A DNA stretch of 47,506 nucleotides from Hahella ganghwensis DSM 17046 (GCF_000376785.1 NZ_AQXX01000093.1:1-47506); one strand, 5' to 3'; positions 27,646-37,015 are shown, numbered from the stretch's first letter. A program made the numbers and translations. Notes: generated by a model from the letters alone, not told the origin.

Positions 27646-28506
27646 CTAATAAACGACCTGACGCCCCTGCCGGGCAAAGCCGATTAAATTCATTCCTGTA
27701 TTCCTGGCAGTTTCAACAGCCAGTCCTGTCGCACCGGATACCGCCACTAAAGTTGTGATACCGACAGTGGCAGCTTTATAGACCATTTCATAGCTGGCTC
27801 TGCTGGTCACCACCAGAAACCCTGATTCCGGCTTGATTTTTCGTATTGCCAGGGCGCCTATTAACTTATCCAATGCATTATGCCTTCCGACATCTTCTCG
27901 AATAGCCACCGGCTGGGCATCAAAACTCATCCAGGCGGCCGCATGGCAGGCACCGGTCATGAGCTGGATTCGCTGGCCTGAAGTGATACATTGAATGGCG
28001 TTTTGAATCGTCTGTGGGGAAGGCTTCTGTTGTCGCGTCACTGCCGGAACAGTCTTCAGGGTTTCCTCCAGAGATCGCTTGCCGCACAGCCCACAACCAG
28101 TCGGGCCGGCCATGGCTCGGTGTCTGGATTTTAACGAATGCATTCGTTCACCGTGGATATGAAGCTGCAAATCAAGCCCGATTGAGCGAGCGTCCCTGGT
28201 ATCGTTGTTTTCAATAATATCGCAGCTGAACATTTCCTCTGGGTGGTGAATAATCCCTTCGGAAAGACTGAAACCAAGGGCAAAATCTTCAAGGTCCTGG
28301 GGTGTTGCCATCATGACCGCATGGGACACACCGTTATATACCAACGCAACAGGTCTCTCTTCCACAACAAAGTCAGTCAGATCCTCGGTTTCCCATCCGT
28401 TTTCTGAATTCGAGACAACGCTGACCCTTGTCTGCGAGAAACCTGCGTCCTGCCGGTTTACCCGAGATTTATCCGCTTGACTCCTTGGCATTGTCTCTAT
28501 GCTCAT
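27646..28506 (-). CDS. fdhD: FdhD, sulfurtransferase for formate dehydrogenase activation
   Basis: The 286-residue protein is FdhD/FdsC. It passes sulphur from a cysteine desulfurase to the molybdenum cofactor so that formate dehydrogenase becomes active. The catalytic C-x-x-C loop is in GPTGCGLCGKRSLEE. Other family blocks are FALGFSLSEGII, IREDVGRHNALDKLIG and FLVVTSRASYEMVYKA. It sits between fdsA and fdsD as in other fds operons, although a 232-bp gap separates it from fdsA. Confidence 0.94.
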   Translation of the reverse strand: MSIETMPRSQADKSRVNRQDAGFSQTRVSVVSNSENGWETEDLTDFVVEERPVALVYNGVSHAVMMATPQDLEDFALGFSLSEGIIHHPEEMFSCDIIENNDTRDARSIGLDLQLHIHGERMHSLKSRHRAMAGPTGCGLCGKRSLEETLKTVPAVTRQQKPSPQTIQNAIQCITSGQRIQLMTGACHAAAWMSFDAQPVAIREDVGRHNALDKLIGALAIRKIKPESGFLVVTSRASYEMVYKAATVGITTLVAVSGATGLAVETARNTGMNLIGFARQGRQVVY

Positions 28507-28625
28507 TCAGTTACTCTTCTACTGGACTTGTCTGGTTTATTCCTCCCTGCAGTCGGTGTAGCAGACCAAAGACCTACTATCGCCGCTATTGAAAGCTGGC
28601 CTCAATACATGAGCTTGAATCCGTT

Positions 28626-28643
28626 GAGCGGGCAAGCCCGCTC
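28626..28643. repeat. GC-rich hairpin between fdsA and fdhD
   Basis: GAGCGGGC (28626-28633) is the exact inverse of GCCCGCTC (28636-28643), with 2 nt between. It lies in the 232-bp gap. On the minus strand, the direction of transcription, no T run follows, so it may be an RNA-stabilising or processing hairpin rather than a terminator. Confidence 0.4.
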
Positions 28644-28738
28644 TCCTTTAACTTTCCCACTGACTCTCATTACTAAAGTTTACCTGGTGACCATCACATC
28701 AACACTATATATAGGCCGCCGACACTTCTAGTGGGCAT

Positions 28739-31624
28739 TCACCCCCCGGTTTCCGCGGTGGTGCTGTTCAGGAAATGACGCTGTTGTTGATCGAATTCCT
28801 GATGTCGCTGCTGCCAGTTTGATGGCTGTGTGACTCTCTCCACTTGCACGGCCGTGACTTTATACTCAGGACAGTTAGTTGCCCAGTCCGAATTATCCGT
28901 AGTGATGACATTGGCGCCACTACCCGGATGGTGGAATGTGGTATATACAACCCCCGGTTGCATGCGCGAACTGACGACTGCCCGCATCACCGTGTCTCCG
29001 GCCCGACTGGTAATACCCACCCAATCACCATGCCTGATACCGCGTTCCTCCGCATCATGTGGATGCAGCTCCAGAACATCTTCGTCATGCCAAATCTGAT
29101 TATCAGTCCGTCGCGTCTGGGCGCCAACATTATACTGACTCAGAATACGCCCTGTCGTGAGCAATAGAGGGAACCTTCGGGTTGATCGTTCCTCGGTCGG
29201 AACATATTCAGTCAGAACAAAACGACCTTTTCCTATCGGAAAATCTTCCACGTGCATTATCGGTGTGCCCACAGGATGATCGTCATTACAAGGCCACTGA
29301 ATACTTCCGAGTTGCTCCAGGCGCTGATAGTTCACGCCAGTAAAGGTTGGCGTGAGTCGGGATATTTCATCCATAATTTCCGATGGGTGGCCGTAATTCA
29401 TTGGGTATCCCAGTGCGTTAGACAGATCCTGTGTCACTTCCCAGTCCTGCTTACCGGCGACCGGCGGCATAACCCTCCGCACCCGGCTGATCCTTCTCTC
29501 TGCGTTAGTAAATGTCCCGTCTTTCTCCAGGAATGATGAACCTGGCAAAAGCACATGGGCATACTTGGCCGTTTCGTTCAGAAACAGGTCTTGCACGATC
29601 AAACATTCGAGGGAGCTCAGCGCTTTCTGGACATGCTGGGTATTGGGATCTGATTGGGCAATATCCTCACCCTGCACATAGAGCCCCTTAAAGGTTCCTT
29701 CAATGGCGGCGTCGAACATGTTCGGAATACGCAGCCCCGGTTCATTGTCAATGTCCACGCCCCAGGCCTGTTCGAAGTTCTTCCGCAGTTCATCAACACC
29801 AACGTGCTGATAACCTGGAAGCTCATGAGGAAATGACCCCATATCGCAAGAGCCCTGAACATTATTCTGCCCGCGCAGCGGATTGACGCCCACGCCATCG
29901 CGGCCAATATTGCCTGTCGCCATGGCCAGATTGGCAATCCCCATGACCATGGTACTTCCCTGACTATGCTCTGTGACGCCCAACCCGTAATAAATGGCCG
30001 AATTACCTTTTTGTGCGTAAACACGCGCCGCTTTTCTCACCTGCGCTGCCGGTACTCCGGTAATGGACTCACTCGCTTCGGGGGAATTTCTCTCCTGAGC
30101 GATAAACTCTCGCCATTTGCTGTAAAGCGCCGTATCACAACGATTCTGGATAAACGCTTGATTCTCCAGATTTTCGGTCACAATCACGTGCCCCATGGCG
30201 TTCACCAGGGCCACGTTGGTACCGGGTCTGAGCGGTAGATGAATCGCTTCACCCAGATGAGGCGTCTTCAACAAATCAATATGACGAGGATCCGCCACGA
30301 TCAGCTTGGCCCCCTGGCGTAGGCGCTTTCTCAGAAGAGAACCGAATACCGGATGCGCATCGGTGGGGTTAGCCCCGATGACCATGATCACATCGGATTC
30401 CATCACTGAATCAAATGTTTGAGTCCCCGCAGACTCGCCCAGAGTAGTTTTTAAACCGTAACCCGTGGGCGAATGGCAGACCCGTGCGCAAGTATCCGTG
30501 TTGTTGTTGCCAAACGCGGCCCTCACCAGTTTCTGCACCAGATAGGTTTCCTCGTTAGTGCAGCGCGAGGATGTGATACCACCGACACTTTCTCTGCCGT
30601 ATTTGGCCTGAATGCCTTTGATTCGGTCGGCAGCAAACTGTATCGCATCCTCCCAACTCACTGGCTTCCAAGGCTGGTCGATACTGTCACGGATCATAGG
30701 CGTCGTCAGACGATCCTGATGGGTTGCATAACCAAAGGCGAATCGCCCTTTCACGCAGGAATGACCATGATTGGCAGCACCGCCCTTATATGGCGTCATG
30801 CGCACCAGTTGATTACCTTTCATTTCTGCCTTGAAAGAACAGCCCACACCACAATAGGCACAGGTGGTAACCACACTGTGATCAGGCTGGCCCTGATCAA
30901 TAATGCTCTTCTCCATCAAGGTGGAGGTTGGACAAGTCTGCACGCAGGCACCGCAGGAAACACAATCGGACGCCAGAAAGTCTTCATTCTGACCTGCAGC
31001 TACCTTGGACTCGAATCCACGTCCCTGAATAGTTAATGCAAAGGTCCCCTGCACCTCTTCGCAGGCTCTGACGCAGCGGGAGCAGACAATGCATTTACTG
31101 GGATCAAAACTGAAATAAGGGTTACTGTGGTCTTTTTCCGCGTCCAGATGGTTATCACCACTGAACCCGTATCTCACCTCGCGCAGGCCAACGACACCGG
31201 CCATATCCTGTAGCTCACAGTTACCGTTGGCCGGACAGGTTAAGCAGTCGAGGGGATGGTCGGAGATGTACAGTTCCATGATGTTTCGGCGTAAGGTCGC
31301 CAACTTATCGTTCTGGGTGGTGACCTTCATGCCCTCTTCTGCGGGCGTCGTACATGAGGCGGGCATTCCGCGACGGCCTTCAATTTGAACCGCACACAAA
31401 CGACAGGAACCAAAGGATTCCAGGTTATCACTGGCACAGAGTTTGGGGATTTGGATTCCGGCTAAAGCCGCAGCTCGTAAAACAGAGGTCCCTGCAGGTA
31501 CAGTAACCTCAACGCCGTCAACCGACATAGTCACAGTAGTATCACTGTTTACAGCGGGTGTACCGAGATCAATATCTGCAAACGCGAGATTCTGACCGGC
31601 CTGAGGTTGGTAATATTCAATCAT
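28739..31624 (-). CDS. fdsA: NAD-dependent formate dehydrogenase alpha (catalytic) subunit
   Basis: The 961-residue molybdo/tungsto-bis-MGD protein oxidises formate to CO2. In order it has a [2Fe-2S] domain (ASDNLESFGSCRLC), a His-Cys cluster segment (HPLDCLTCPANGNCELQ), two ferredoxin-type [4Fe-4S] motifs (CIVCSRCVRACEE and CVSCGACVQTCP), the proximal cluster (CAYCGVGCSF), and the active-site cysteine in RVCHSPTGYG. This is a Cys rather than a Sec enzyme. The C-terminal molydopterin-dinucleotide domain starts near residue 840. ATG 31624 is chosen over the TTG at 31639 because GAGGAG lies about 8 nt upstream. Confidence 0.96.
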   Translation of the reverse strand: MIEYYQPQAGQNLAFADIDLGTPAVNSDTTVTMSVDGVEVTVPAGTSVLRAAALAGIQIPKLCASDNLESFGSCRLCAVQIEGRRGMPASCTTPAEEGMKVTTQNDKLATLRRNIMELYISDHPLDCLTCPANGNCELQDMAGVVGLREVRYGFSGDNHLDAEKDHSNPYFSFDPSKCIVCSRCVRACEEVQGTFALTIQGRGFESKVAAGQNEDFLASDCVSCGACVQTCPTSTLMEKSIIDQGQPDHSVVTTCAYCGVGCSFKAEMKGNQLVRMTPYKGGAANHGHSCVKGRFAFGYATHQDRLTTPMIRDSIDQPWKPVSWEDAIQFAADRIKGIQAKYGRESVGGITSSRCTNEETYLVQKLVRAAFGNNNTDTCARVCHSPTGYGLKTTLGESAGTQTFDSVMESDVIMVIGANPTDAHPVFGSLLRKRLRQGAKLIVADPRHIDLLKTPHLGEAIHLPLRPGTNVALVNAMGHVIVTENLENQAFIQNRCDTALYSKWREFIAQERNSPEASESITGVPAAQVRKAARVYAQKGNSAIYYGLGVTEHSQGSTMVMGIANLAMATGNIGRDGVGVNPLRGQNNVQGSCDMGSFPHELPGYQHVGVDELRKNFEQAWGVDIDNEPGLRIPNMFDAAIEGTFKGLYVQGEDIAQSDPNTQHVQKALSSLECLIVQDLFLNETAKYAHVLLPGSSFLEKDGTFTNAERRISRVRRVMPPVAGKQDWEVTQDLSNALGYPMNYGHPSEIMDEISRLTPTFTGVNYQRLEQLGSIQWPCNDDHPVGTPIMHVEDFPIGKGRFVLTEYVPTEERSTRRFPLLLTTGRILSQYNVGAQTRRTDNQIWHDEDVLELHPHDAEERGIRHGDWVGITSRAGDTVMRAVVSSRMQPGVVYTTFHHPGSGANVITTDNSDWATNCPEYKVTAVQVERVTQPSNWQQRHQEFDQQQRHFLNSTTAETGG

Positions 31625-31635
31625 TTTTCGTCTCC

Positions 31636-33216
31636 TCAACTCCGCCCGGACGGCTTATCAAAGTCATCGGCAAAGTACTTCACCGCACTGCGTACCGGAT
31701 TGGGTGTCATGCCACCCATTGCACAAAGAGACCCGAACTCCATGGTATCGCAAAGTTCATCGAGTAGGCGAAGATTGGCGTCACGGTTTTCATCTGCCAC
31801 AATCCGGTCTATCACTTCCACACCCCGCGTTGAGCCGATTCTGCAGGGAGTGCATTTGCCGCAGGACTCTTCTACACAGAATTCCATGGCAAAACGGGCC
31901 TGTTCGGCCATGTCCACCTGATCATCAAAGACAACGATGCCGCCGTGTCCCAATACAGCACCTACGGCTGCGAAAGCCTCATAATCAAGCGGAGTATCCC
32001 ATTGCTCCTCAGGCATATAAGCGCCCAGTGGCCCCCCCACTTGTATCGCCCGCATCGGTCGACCAGAAGCTGTCCCCTGACCGAAATCATCGAGTAATTC
32101 CTTAAGAGAGGTACCGAAGGCCAGCTCTACCATGCCTCCACAGTTAATATTGCCGGCAAGCTGAAATGCGAGAGTTCCCCGAGACCTGCCCATGCCGAAA
32201 TCCGCATAGGCCTGGGCACCTTTATCAAGGATATAAGGCACTGCGGCCAGGGTAAGAACGTTATTCACAATCGTCGGTTGTCCGAACAAACCTTTGATGG
32301 CCGGTAATGGAGGCTTGGCCCTGACCATCCCCCGCTTGCCCTCCAGGCTGTCCAGCAATGAGGTTTCCTCACCACAGATGTAGGCACCGGCACCGAGTCT
32401 GACTTCCAGATGAAAGTTCTTGCCGGACCCCAGAATATCATTCCCCAGAAGTCCCGCATTCATGGCGCGAGTGATAGCTTCGTCCAGGATTTGGTGGGCT
32501 ACAGGATATTCAGAACGCAAATAGATAAAGCCGTTCTCCGCACCGACCGCGATACCTGCGATGGTCATTCCTTCAATTAGGACATAGGGGTCCGCTTCCA
32601 TGACCAGGCGGTCAGCAAAAGTGCCTGAATCTCCCTCGTCGGCGTTGCAGACTATGTACTTTTCTCCGCTGTATCGATTACCGGGGTTATCTGCACTGGC
32701 GTCCAGCACGGTCTGCCATTTTATACCGGCAGGGAACGCGGCTCCGCCGCGACCACGAAGTCCCGAGGCTTTAATTTCATCAACAATTTCCTGGGAGGTG
32801 ATTTCCAGTGCTTTTTTCAAACCGGCATAACCATCCAGCGCCATATATTCTTCTATCGAAACAGGATCTGTAATACCCGCTCTAGCGAAGGTCAGACGCT
32901 GCTGTTTCTTCAGATAGGGAATTTCCTCCGTCTTGCCCAAATACAGCGGATGGCCGGAAGCGCCTTCCAGTAGCCCGTTATCAAGCAATGAGACGACATC
33001 TTCCTGCTGCACAGGACCATAGGCAACGCGCCCCTCCGGCGTGTCCACTTCGACCAGCGGTTCCAGCCAGAACATACCACGCGAGCCATTTCTAACAATC
33101 TCAGCGTCCAGACCTCTTTCCTGTATTGCCTCTTTCATGGCAAAAACAATATCTTCAGCGCCCAGAGAAAGTGCCGTGGTATCTCTTGGTATAAAAATCT
33201 TCGTCACGCTTTTCAC
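31636..33216 (-). CDS. fdsB: Formate dehydrogenase beta subunit (FMN, NAD-binding)
   Basis: The 526-residue protein is NuoF-like. A thioredoxin-like N-terminal region (~1-110) precedes the FMN/NADH domain (GLRGRGGAAFPAGIKW, CNADEGDSGTFADR) and a C-terminal [4Fe-4S] site (ESCGKCTPCRIGS plus a later Cys). It passes electrons from FdsA to NAD+. The start is GTG 33216, overlapping the fdsG stop by 4 nt (GTGA). Its stop lies 11 bp before the fdsA start. Confidence 0.95.
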   Translation of the reverse strand: MKSVTKIFIPRDTTALSLGAEDIVFAMKEAIQERGLDAEIVRNGSRGMFWLEPLVEVDTPEGRVAYGPVQQEDVVSLLDNGLLEGASGHPLYLGKTEEIPYLKKQQRLTFARAGITDPVSIEEYMALDGYAGLKKALEITSQEIVDEIKASGLRGRGGAAFPAGIKWQTVLDASADNPGNRYSGEKYIVCNADEGDSGTFADRLVMEADPYVLIEGMTIAGIAVGAENGFIYLRSEYPVAHQILDEAITRAMNAGLLGNDILGSGKNFHLEVRLGAGAYICGEETSLLDSLEGKRGMVRAKPPLPAIKGLFGQPTIVNNVLTLAAVPYILDKGAQAYADFGMGRSRGTLAFQLAGNINCGGMVELAFGTSLKELLDDFGQGTASGRPMRAIQVGGPLGAYMPEEQWDTPLDYEAFAAVGAVLGHGGIVVFDDQVDMAEQARFAMEFCVEESCGKCTPCRIGSTRGVEVIDRIVADENRDANLRLLDELCDTMEFGSLCAMGGMTPNPVRSAVKYFADDFDKPSGRS

Positions 33217-33767
33217 CCTACTTTCTCAAGACCTGATACATTCACCGCGGCAGTCGTCAGTTCGTCGACAATCCGGTCAAAGCGTGCTGGCGTTACTCTA
33301 CCAATAATACGGTTATCCACCCGGACACTTGGCCCACAGGCACAGTTCCCCAGGCAATAAACCGGTTCCAGTGTAATTTCCTGGTCTCTTGAAGTCTGGT
33401 GATAATACAGGCCTAAAGTGGCCTTGGCATGCTCTTCCAGCTCGCGACTGCCTCTCGCCTGACAAGCCTCTGCCCTGCATATCTGGACATGATGTGCACC
33501 ACCTGGCTGGGTGCGGAATTCGTGGTAAAACGTGATGACGCCATGGATTTCTGCCCGGGTCTGTCCCAGAGCTTCGGCAATCTGGGTAATGGAATCGCTT
33601 GGGATGTATCCCAGTTGATTCTGAATTGCGTGCAGGATCGGCAGTAGAGCACCGGGTTTGTTCTTCAGCTTGACCAGAATACCGGCAATAATCTCGTCGG
33701 TATCTGAGGTGTCTGCCTGACGAAATTCCGGTTCCCGGTCTGCAGATGAGGAGGAAAGCTTGGTCAT
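33213..33767 (-). CDS. fdsG: Formate dehydrogenase gamma subunit
   Basis: The 184-residue protein is NuoE-like. The thioredoxin-like domain carries a [2Fe-2S] cluster with ligands in CRAEACQARG and CLGNCACGP. It forms the diaphorase module with FdsB. It is the first gene of the fdsG-B-A group; the promoter should lie in the 135 bp between it and the formaldehyde dehydrogenase gene, where an inverted repeat occurs. No fdsR regulator is adjacent. Confidence 0.94.
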   Translation of the reverse strand: MTKLSSSSADREPEFRQADTSDTDEIIAGILVKLKNKPGALLPILHAIQNQLGYIPSDSITQIAEALGQTRAEIHGVITFYHEFRTQPGGAHHVQICRAEACQARGSRELEEHAKATLGLYYHQTSRDQEITLEPVYCLGNCACGPSVRVDNRIIGRVTPARFDRIVDELTTAAVNVSGLEKVG

Positions 33768-33812
33768 GGCTTGGTTCCAGGGAAGACTTCTAAGTACGTT
33801 CGTAATACCAGA

Positions 33813-33860
33813 GAGGTACCACTCCCGGCCAGCTTCTCGCTACCCGAACAGTGATACCTC
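33813..33860. promoter_or_regulatory. Inverted repeat upstream of fdsG, possible operator
   Basis: GAGGTACCAC (33813-33822) and GTGATACCTC (33851-33860) are inverted repeats matching at 9 of 10 positions, 28 bp apart. They sit 46-93 bp upstream of the fdsG start. A second stem, GAAACC/GGTTTC (33872-33877 with 33884-33889), lies next to the end of the formaldehyde dehydrogenase gene, but no T run follows it. Confidence 0.35.
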
Positions 33861-33902
33861 CCTGCAGTTTCGAAACCATCGACGGTTTCAATGACTGACA
33901 GT

Positions 33903-35102
33903 TTACGCAGCCACCATTCCATGTGGGTCTATGACGAATTTCTTCGCCGCTCCTCCATCAAAGTCCGCGTAACCGGCAGGCGCCTGATCCAAAGTAATCA
34001 TCTGGACATTCACCGCTTTGGCGATCTGGACCTTATCAAACAGTATCGCCTGCATCAGTTGCCGGTGGTATTTCATGACCGGGCACTGACCTGTGTGGAA
34101 AGAATGGGATTTCGCCCAACCCAGTCCAAACCGCATGCTGAGTGAACCGTGCTTGGCCGCATCATCAGTGGCACCCGGATCTTCGGTGACGTACAACCCT
34201 GGGATACCGATCTGACCGCCGGCGCGAGTCAGTTGCATGGCAGAGTTCAGCACCACAGCAGGCTGTTCAACATCGTGGTGACAACCGTGACAACGAGCTT
34301 CGAAGCCGACACAGTCCACGAAACAATCCACTTCCGGTTCACCCAGAATCTGCTCGATTCTCTCGGACAGCTCACCTTCCTCTCTCAGATCCAGGGTTTC
34401 ACAGCCAAAGCTTCTGGCCTGCTCAAGACGCTCAGGAATCATGTCGCCAACGATCACGCAGGCGGCTCCCAATAGATGCGCAGAAGCTGCGGCGGCAAGT
34501 CCTACCGGGCCGGCACCGGCGATATAGACGGTTGAACCCGGTCCGACCCCTGCTGTCACACAGCCGTGGAAGCCCGTGGGGAAAATATCGGACAATAGAG
34601 TCAGATCACCAATTTTCTCAAGTGCCTGTTCTGCGTCCGGGAATTTCAACAGGTTGAAATCAGCATAAGGAACCATGACGTACTCGGCCTGACCACCGAC
34701 CCATCCACCCATGTCTACATAACCATACGCAGCGCCGGGGCGAGCTGGATTTACATTCAGACAGATACCGGTTCTGCCTTCTTTACAGTTGCGGCAGCGA
34801 CCACAGGCAATGTTGAATGGAACGGAGACAATATCACCGGGTTTCAGGAATTCCACATCACGGCCACATTCAATAATCTGACCGGTAATTTCATGCCCCA
34901 ACACCAGACCTTGGGGTGCGGTTGTACGGCCACGAACCATATGCTGGTCGGAACCACAAATATTGGTGCTGATAACTTTCAGAATAACGCCGTGATCGCA
35001 CTTGCGATTACCCAGCGCCAGTTTTGGAAAATCAATGGATTCTACAGCGACTTGGCCGGGGCCCTGATAGACCACCCCGCGGTTTGAATGATGGCTGCTC
35101 AT
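33903..35102 (-). CDS. fdhA: Glutathione-independent formaldehyde dehydrogenase
   Basis: The 399-residue zinc medium-chain dehydrogenase has the same length as P. putida FdhA and shares long blocks with it, such as STNICGSDQHMVRGRT, RFGLGWAKSHSFHTGQ and VTAGVGPGSTVYIAGAGPVG. It oxidises formaldehyde to formate with tightly bound NAD+. Catalytic zinc ligands are in ICGSD and GHE; structural zinc cysteines are in CGRCRNCKEGRTGIC. AAGGAAAAGG precedes ATG 35102. Between fds and dgc genes it links demethylation-derived formaldehyde to formate oxidation. Confidence 0.96.
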   Translation of the reverse strand: MSSHHSNRGVVYQGPGQVAVESIDFPKLALGNRKCDHGVILKVISTNICGSDQHMVRGRTTAPQGLVLGHEITGQIIECGRDVEFLKPGDIVSVPFNIACGRCRNCKEGRTGICLNVNPARPGAAYGYVDMGGWVGGQAEYVMVPYADFNLLKFPDAEQALEKIGDLTLLSDIFPTGFHGCVTAGVGPGSTVYIAGAGPVGLAAAASAHLLGAACVIVGDMIPERLEQARSFGCETLDLREEGELSERIEQILGEPEVDCFVDCVGFEARCHGCHHDVEQPAVVLNSAMQLTRAGGQIGIPGLYVTEDPGATDDAAKHGSLSMRFGLGWAKSHSFHTGQCPVMKYHRQLMQAILFDKVQIAKAVNVQMITLDQAPAGYADFDGGAAKKFVIDPHGMVAA

Positions 35103-35824
35103 ACCTTTTCCTTTTTATTTTCTCTGTGGGTTTGCCGTCTATGAGAGGTGCAACAATTCACCCGACTAAACGTCCTTCTACTCTATCGAGAGCTATAAAA
35201 CCCAACATGCTCGATAGCGACATGTTCATTGTATTTCTGAACCTGTCGGCGACACGCCGTTTTTAGGCAATAACTGTCTATTTATTAATCAGATATATGC
35301 TTGAAGAGTAAGTTGAACGTCGATGACAGAAGCCCTTCACTCCTTATTTTTTCTATAGCTGCCAGTGATTTAGGTAAATATACGTATCAAAATGTAAAAT
35401 TATCGGCTGAAGGGGAATTTTGGGTTTTACGTATGTCGCTAAGTGGATATTATGGTCGCTATCGGACCGGGTTTGAGGTAAATGATGTCGCTTTTAGGCA
35501 AATAGACAAACAAGGCCAGTTGTAATATCGCATCACCTCATGACGATTCATCGATAGAGAGTATGTCGCATGGGCCTTTCAGGGACCTCTTTTGTGTCGC
35601 TTTTCGGCAGACACAAATCAGGTGAGAAAAGGCAGCAGGCAGCATATTTGTGATTCTCTATATGAAGGATACCGAGAGAAAACAAAAATAAACTGGGGTC
35701 CCGATGCTGTATCTGGCTGTTTATCAGTCTGATTATGCAAAGCCCCCTCCATTGGCGAACAGCGTAGCTTAAATTATTAAGCCTGTTATGCAGCCTTAGC
35801 GATAAGGCGGAGGAGTTTGTATCC
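35103..35824. promoter_or_regulatory. Divergent regulatory region between fdhA and gbdR
   Basis: These 722 bp hold no convincing gene; the 74-codon frame at 35301-35525 has no recognisable family. The hexamer TGTCGC occurs at 35434, 35486, 35564 and 35595. A related GTCGCT pair lies at 35435 and 35455, 20 bp apart. Two sites extend to TGTCGCTTTTNGGCA (35486-35500 and 35595-35609), and a looser copy lies at 35255-35270. TGTCG-G-CGACA (35244-35254) is a short palindrome, and TTTGTGTC/GACACAAA (35591-35598 with 35610-35617) is another. These look like regulator sites, perhaps for GbdR itself. Confidence 0.5.
35793..35815 (+). promoter_or_regulatory. GNRA-capped hairpin beside the gbdR ribosome binding site
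   Basis: GCCTTA (35793-35798) pairs perfectly with TAAGGC (35803-35808) around GCGA, a GNRA tetraloop. The Shine-Dalgarno GGAGGAG (35809-35815) follows at once. A second perfect stem, GCTTAA/TTAAGC with ATTA loop (35767-35782), lies just upstream. Together they could tune translation of gbdR. Confidence 0.45.
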
Positions 35825-37015
35825 ATGAATGACTTTTCTTCTCAGTCCAGACAAGACGGCCCCAAGCCCTTTCGTGTTGGATTTCTCCTGATCGACAACT
35901 TTACTCTGATTGCTCTGGCATCGTCTATCGAACCGCTCAGAATGGCCAATCAGCTCTCCGGAAACGAACTATACACCTGGCAGTTGCTGTCTGCCGATGG
36001 CAACCCTGTGGGTGCGAGCGACGGCATTTCCATCGGAGCCGATGCCTCCATCACCACCAAAGACAACTTTGACGTGGTGATCGTGGTCGGCGGCGTCGAT
36101 ATCACCCGCAGTTTCAACCAGAAAGAAGTGACCTGGCTACAGTCACAGGCACGCAAGCATGTCATGCTGGGTGCTGTCTGCACTGGCGCCTATGTGCTTG
36201 CCAGCGCCGGTCTGTTAAACGGCTATTCCTGCAGCGCCCATTGGGAATGCCTGGCTGCTCTGCAGGAACAGTTCCCCAAGGTTAACTGCACCAATCGCCT
36301 GTACACCCTGGATCGTGACCGTATGACCTGCACCGGCGGTGGAGCGCCACTGGACATGATGCTGAGCATGGTCACCCGCCAACACGGCAAAGCACTGACC
36401 GGCGCTATCTGCGACATGTTTGTCTGTGACCGCGTACGGTCAGACAGCGAACAGCAAAGAGTCCCTCTGCGCCGACTGCTGACGCCAGCCCAGCCAAAAC
36501 TCGCTGAAATCACCGAGCTGATGGAAAACAACATCGAAGAGCCGATTGAACTGGAAGAGCTGGCGACCTTTGTCGGCGTATCCAGGCGTCAACTGGAAAG
36601 ATTGTTCCTGAAGCATCTTGGCTGCACTCCCTCACGCTACTACCTGAAACTAAGACTTGATCGCGCTCGCCAGTTGCTGAAGCAGACCACGAGGTCCATC
36701 ATCGAGATTTCAGCCATGTGTGGCTTTGTCTCCCCGCCTCACTTCAGCCGTTGTTACCGCAAATACATCGGAATTTCTCCGAAAGAAGAACGGGCAGCAG
36801 TCTGGGCATTGAAACAGGTGGATACCGCCGCAGCTAATATGGCCGGCTATGACGTTAACCCAGCGCACCCATCAAGATCGTCTCAAGCTCTGCGCGCAGC
36901 CAAGGCTGAACCCAGCTATGGAGCGGTGAACTTTATGGCCGCCCCCATGCGGTTTACTCCTCCGGAAAATACGGTTATCACTGCAGATGTCGCCATTCTG
37001 ACCGACCCGACCTGA
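35825..37015 (+). CDS. gbdR: GbdR-like transcriptional regulator (DJ-1/PfpI plus AraC)
   Basis: The 396-residue protein joins a DJ-1/PfpI-like domain (~18-195; CTGAYVLASAGLLNGYSC near the elbow) to an AraC-type DNA-binding domain (~225-325, two helix-turn-helix motifs: LATFVGVSRRQLERLF and SIIEISAMCGFVSPPHFSRCY). This GlxA-type layout and the position beside dgc genes match GbdR, which activates betaine and dimethylglycine catabolism when these are present. A ~70-residue C-terminal tail follows the DNA-binding domain. Function is assigned from family and neighbours; ligand specificity is not visible in the sequence. Confidence 0.9.
   Translation: MNDFSSQSRQDGPKPFRVGFLLIDNFTLIALASSIEPLRMANQLSGNELYTWQLLSADGNPVGASDGISIGADASITTKDNFDVVIVVGGVDITRSFNQKEVTWLQSQARKHVMLGAVCTGAYVLASAGLLNGYSCSAHWECLAALQEQFPKVNCTNRLYTLDRDRMTCTGGGAPLDMMLSMVTRQHGKALTGAICDMFVCDRVRSDSEQQRVPLRRLLTPAQPKLAEITELMENNIEEPIELEELATFVGVSRRQLERLFLKHLGCTPSRYYLKLRLDRARQLLKQTTRSIIEISAMCGFVSPPHFSRCYRKYIGISPKEERAAVWALKQVDTAAANMAGYDVNPAHPSRSSQALRAAKAEPSYGAVNFMAAPMRFTPPENTVITADVAILTDPT

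Noticed and set aside
28739-31624. Selenocysteine form of the formate dehydrogenase
   Set aside because: The active-site codon in RVCHSPTG is a cysteine codon and there is no in-frame TGA, so this is a Cys enzyme.
35301-35525. 74-codon plus-strand frame in the fdhA-gbdR gap
   Set aside because: No ribosome binding site, no family match, and it overlaps the cluster of repeated regulatory motifs.
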